A stretch of DNA of 64,000 bases, taken from Haloplanus ruber (GTDB lineage Archaea > Halobacteriota > Halobacteria > Halobacteriales > Haloferacaceae). The position numbers and the translations under genes are program-made. Below the pieces are notes generated by a model. The model made no database searches. It was given only the letters and a program-made list of their open reading frames with translations, and was not told the DNA's origin. The stretch spans positions 682,001-746,000 of the forward strand of contig NZ_JANHDK010000001.1 in the NCBI RefSeq assembly GCF_024494725.1. The letters run 5' to 3'. Below are positions 61,807 through 64,000 of the stretch, piece after piece; the stretch's first letter is position 1; each line of letters starts with the position of its first letter.

Positions 61807-64000
61807 CAGTGCTCACCCCCGTCGGTCGCGGCGTTAGCCGCGCGCCAGACGCGTTCGGCCTTCATCGGCATCCCGATTTGGTCGACGTCGAGTGCGTCAC
61901 AGACGGCGTTGACCACCGCCTGCGGCGCGGCGATAGTGCCGGCCTCGCCGACGCCTTTCACGCCGAGGGGGTTCACCGGACTCGGCGTGCACGTGGAGTC
62001 GGTTTCCATCGACGGGATGTGTTCGGCCTTCGGCACCGTGTAGTCCTGCATCGACCCCGTCACAAGTTGGCCGTTGTCGTCGTACTCGGCGCCCTCGTAG
62101 AGCGCCTGGCCGATGCCTTGGGCGACGCCACCGTGGATCTGTCCCTCGACGATTTTGGGGTTGATCTGGTTGCCCACGTCGTCGACGGCAACGTAGCGCT
62201 CGATGTCGATTTCGCCGGTGTCGGGGTCGACCTCAACGACGGCGGCGTGGAGGCCGAACGGGAACACGAAGTTATCGGGGTCGTAGAACGAGGTCGCTTC
62301 CAGTCCAGGCTCCATGTCGTCGGGCATGTCGTGAGCGAGATACGCCTGCGTGGCAATCTCGGCGATGTGCATGGAGCGGTCGGGTGCGCCGGCGACGTGG
62401 AAGTCGCCGTTCTCGAACTCGATGTCCTCGGGGGCGGCTTCGAGCTGGTGGGCCGCGATTCGCTTTGCCTTCTCGACGAGTTTCTGGGAACTCTTCACGA
62501 GCGCACTGCCGCCGACGGCGGCGCTCCGACTGCCGTAGGTTCCCATCCCCTGTGGAATCTCGTCGGTGTCGCCCTCGACGACCTCCACGTCCTCGTAGTC
62601 GACGCCGAGTTCGTTGGCGACGATTTGGGCGTACGTGGTGTCGTGTCCCTGGCCGTGGCCGGAGGTCCCGCAGTACGCGGTCACCTTCCCCGAGGGGTGG
62701 AATCGGACGAGCCCGCTCTCCCAGAGACCGGCCTGAGCGCCGAGTTCACCGGCGAGTTCCGAGGGAGCCAGCCCGCAGGCTTCGATGTACGCCGAGAGAC
62801 CGACGCCGACGTACTTCCCCTCCGCACGCGCCGCTTCCTGCCGCTCGCGGAGTTCGTCGTAATCGAGGAGGTCGAGCGCTCGGTCGAGTGTCTTCTCGTA
62901 GTCACCGCTGTCGTACTCGACGGCCACCTGCGTCTGGTAGGGGAACTCCTCGACGAAGTTGCGTCGCCGGAACTCCGCGGGATCCATTCCCACCTCCTTT
63001 GCGGCGCGGTGGATCATCCGCTCGACGACGAAGGACGCCTCGGGACGGCCGGCGCCGCGGTAGGCGTCGACCGGCGGCACGTTCGTGAACGCCCCGGTGA
63101 CCGAACAGTAGATGGCCGGAATGTCGTACTGCCCGGACAGGAGCGTGCCGTACAGGTACGTCGGCACCGCGGGCGCGAACGTCGAGAGGTACGCGCCGAG
63201 GTTGGCGGCGGTGTCGACACGGAACCCGAGGATGTCGCCGTCGTCGGAGAGCGCCATCTCGGCGTGGGTGTCGTGGCCTCGCCCCTGGGCGTCGGTGAGG
63301 TACGTCTCGGTGCGGGTGGCCGTCCACTTCACCGGGCGCTCGTGGCGCTTTGCCGCCAGCGCGACCAGCGCCTCGTCGGCGTAGTGGTGGATCTTGCTCC
63401 CGAAGCCACCGCCGACGTCCGGCGCACGGACCTGGAGTTTGTGTTCGGGGTGGTCGATGACACCGGACATGAGCAGGCGGTGCAGGTGCGGGTTCTGGGA
63501 GGTCATGTGGACCGCCAGCTCATCGTTCGAGGGGTTGTACTCCGCCACCGCCGCCCGGGGTTCCATCGCGTTCGGGATCAGGAGTTGGTTCTCCAAGTCG
63601 AGGTCGACGACGTGGTCGGCGTCGTCGAAGGCGGCGTCGGTCTTCTCGGCGTCGCCGATATCCCAGTCGAAGGCGACGTTGCCGCTGGCGTCGTCGTGGA
63701 CGGCCGGCGCGTCGTCGGCGAGCGCCTCGCTCGGCTCCGTCACCGCGCCGAGGCGGTCGTAGTCCACGTCGATCCGGTCGGTCGCGTCGTGGGCGATGTA
63801 GCGCTCCTCGGCGACCACCACCGCGAGGGCGTCGCCCTGATAGCGGACGCGGTCCTCGGCGAGAATCGGGTGATCGACCTGTTCGAGTGAGTCGAGCAAC
63901 CAGCCGGTCGGCAGGTTGCCCGGCGCCTCGATGTCCGCGGCCGTGAACACCTCGATCACGCCGTCCATCGCCTCCGCCTCGCTCGTGTCGATATTCTCGA
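61806..64000 (-). CDS. Molybdopterin-binding large subunit, form II CO dehydrogenase/xanthine dehydrogenase family (5' truncated)
   Basis: At least 731 residues are seen; the frame stays open to the window edge, so the N-terminus is missing. The active-site loop is AYRGAGR, the form II type, instead of AYRCSFR of true CO dehydrogenase. GVKGVGEAGTIAAPQAV near the C-terminus holds the catalytic Glu. Motifs GGGFGSK and GSRSAAVGGSALVKS bind molybdopterin. Substrate not determinable: N-heterocycles, aldehydes or others. The upstream gene, perhaps the [2Fe-2S] subunit, lies beyond the window. Confidence 0.92.
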   Translation of the reverse strand, partial: ENIDTSEAEAMDGVIEVFTAADIEAPGNLPTGWLLDSLEQVDHPILAEDRVRYQGDALAVVVAEERYIAHDATDRIDVDYDRLGAVTEPSEALADDAPAVHDDASGNVAFDWDIGDAEKTDAAFDDADHVVDLDLENQLLIPNAMEPRAAVAEYNPSNDELAVHMTSQNPHLHRLLMSGVIDHPEHKLQVRAPDVGGGFGSKIHHYADEALVALAAKRHERPVKWTATRTETYLTDAQGRGHDTHAEMALSDDGDILGFRVDTAANLGAYLSTFAPAVPTYLYGTLLSGQYDIPAIYCSVTGAFTNVPPVDAYRGAGRPEASFVVERMIHRAAKEVGMDPAEFRRRNFVEEFPYQTQVAVEYDSGDYEKTLDRALDLLDYDELRERQEAARAEGKYVGVGLSAYIEACGLAPSELAGELGAQAGLWESGLVRFHPSGKVTAYCGTSGHGQGHDTTYAQIVANELGVDYEDVEVVEGDTDEIPQGMGTYGSRSAAVGGSALVKSSQKLVEKAKRIAAHQLEAAPEDIEFENGDFHVAGAPDRSMHIAEIATQAYLAHDMPDDMEPGLEATSFYDPDNFVFPFGLHAAVVEVDPDTGEIDIERYVAVDDVGNQINPKIVEGQIHGGVAQGIGQALYEGAEYDDNGQLVTGSMQDYTVPKAEHIPSMETDSTCTPSPVNPLGVKGVGEAGTIAAPQAVVNAVCDALDVDQIGMPMKAERVWRAANAATDGGEH

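Noticed and set aside
61809-63890. Long open frame of 693 codons antisense to the hydroxylase large subunit
   Set aside because: Antisense shadow of a high-GC gene. Its sequence has no recognisable domain, and the sense strand has complete family motifs.
1-64000. CRISPR arrays, insertion sequences or prophage
   Set aside because: No regularly spaced repeats with unique spacers, no transposase or integrase motifs, and no long terminal inverted repeats were seen.

Overview
The window is a GC-rich, gene-dense piece of a haloarchaeal (class Halobacteria) chromosome. Several things point there: acidic, alanine/aspartate-rich proteins; archaeal genes such as aIF1A, MBF1, archaeal RNase J, the XPB helicase with Bax1, and MptE-like pterin kinase; Halobacteria-type proteins (HalOD1 output domain, PGF-CTERM tails, DUF5800/DUF5816-like small proteins); and many TATA elements 23-31 bp upstream of a start codon with no Shine-Dalgarno, as expected for leaderless transcripts. 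I cannot assign a genus. I saw no rRNA, convincing tRNA, CRISPR array, insertion sequence or prophage. About 75 genes cover nearly all of the sequence.

Layout. 1-14 kb: end of an MFS transporter, an RCK-gated ion channel, a zinc alcohol dehydrogenase, aIF1A, gamma-glutamyltransferase, a MOT1-type oxyanion transporter, hisD, an IscA/HesB protein with a small Zn protein, a short MscS channel, a DUF457-like membrane protein, and the idsA-RNase J pair, the latter behind a structured leader. 14-25 kb: HAD phosphatase, two PGF-CTERM surface proteins (one a predicted gluzincin protease), AlaX, MBF1, cytosine deaminase, a LOV-PAS histidine kinase with a tandem repeat in its ATPase domain, fumC and BolA. 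25-28 kb: an RHH regulator with a palindromic operator over its own start, then a three-gene UxaA-family operon. 28-35 kb: RHH-like protein, MutY, MaoC, TrmJ, FolP-MptE, and an NSUN-type RNA methyltransferase split from its PUA-like domain.

35-45 kb: a DabA-DabB inorganic carbon pump behind an Lrp regulator, a HalOD1 protein, a TrmB regulator, then NikR divergent from an ECF nickel transporter operon (NikM-N-Q-O). 45-51 kb: Bax1 and XPB, a nuclease-helicase pair usually adjacent but here separated by a lipoprotein and an amino-acid permease; then an aminotransferase. 51-57 kb: YchF, a VapBC toxin-antitoxin pair, a bactofilin/halofilin-like membrane protein, a family-2 glycosyltransferase, a YprB-type exonuclease and a membrane protein. 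57-64 kb: a minus-strand operon for a molybdenum hydroxylase of the aerobic CO dehydrogenase family, large subunit (form II active-site motif, cut by the window end), FAD subunit, MoxR-type ATPase, VWA protein, XdhC and a small coupled protein. The small iron-sulfur subunit is not in the window.

The points most worth following are the UxaA-family operon, in which two paralogues carry complementary halves of the usual catalytic motifs; the LOV kinase and its repeat; the RHH palindrome; the RNase J leader; the halofilin-like protein; and the form II hydroxylase of unknown substrate.
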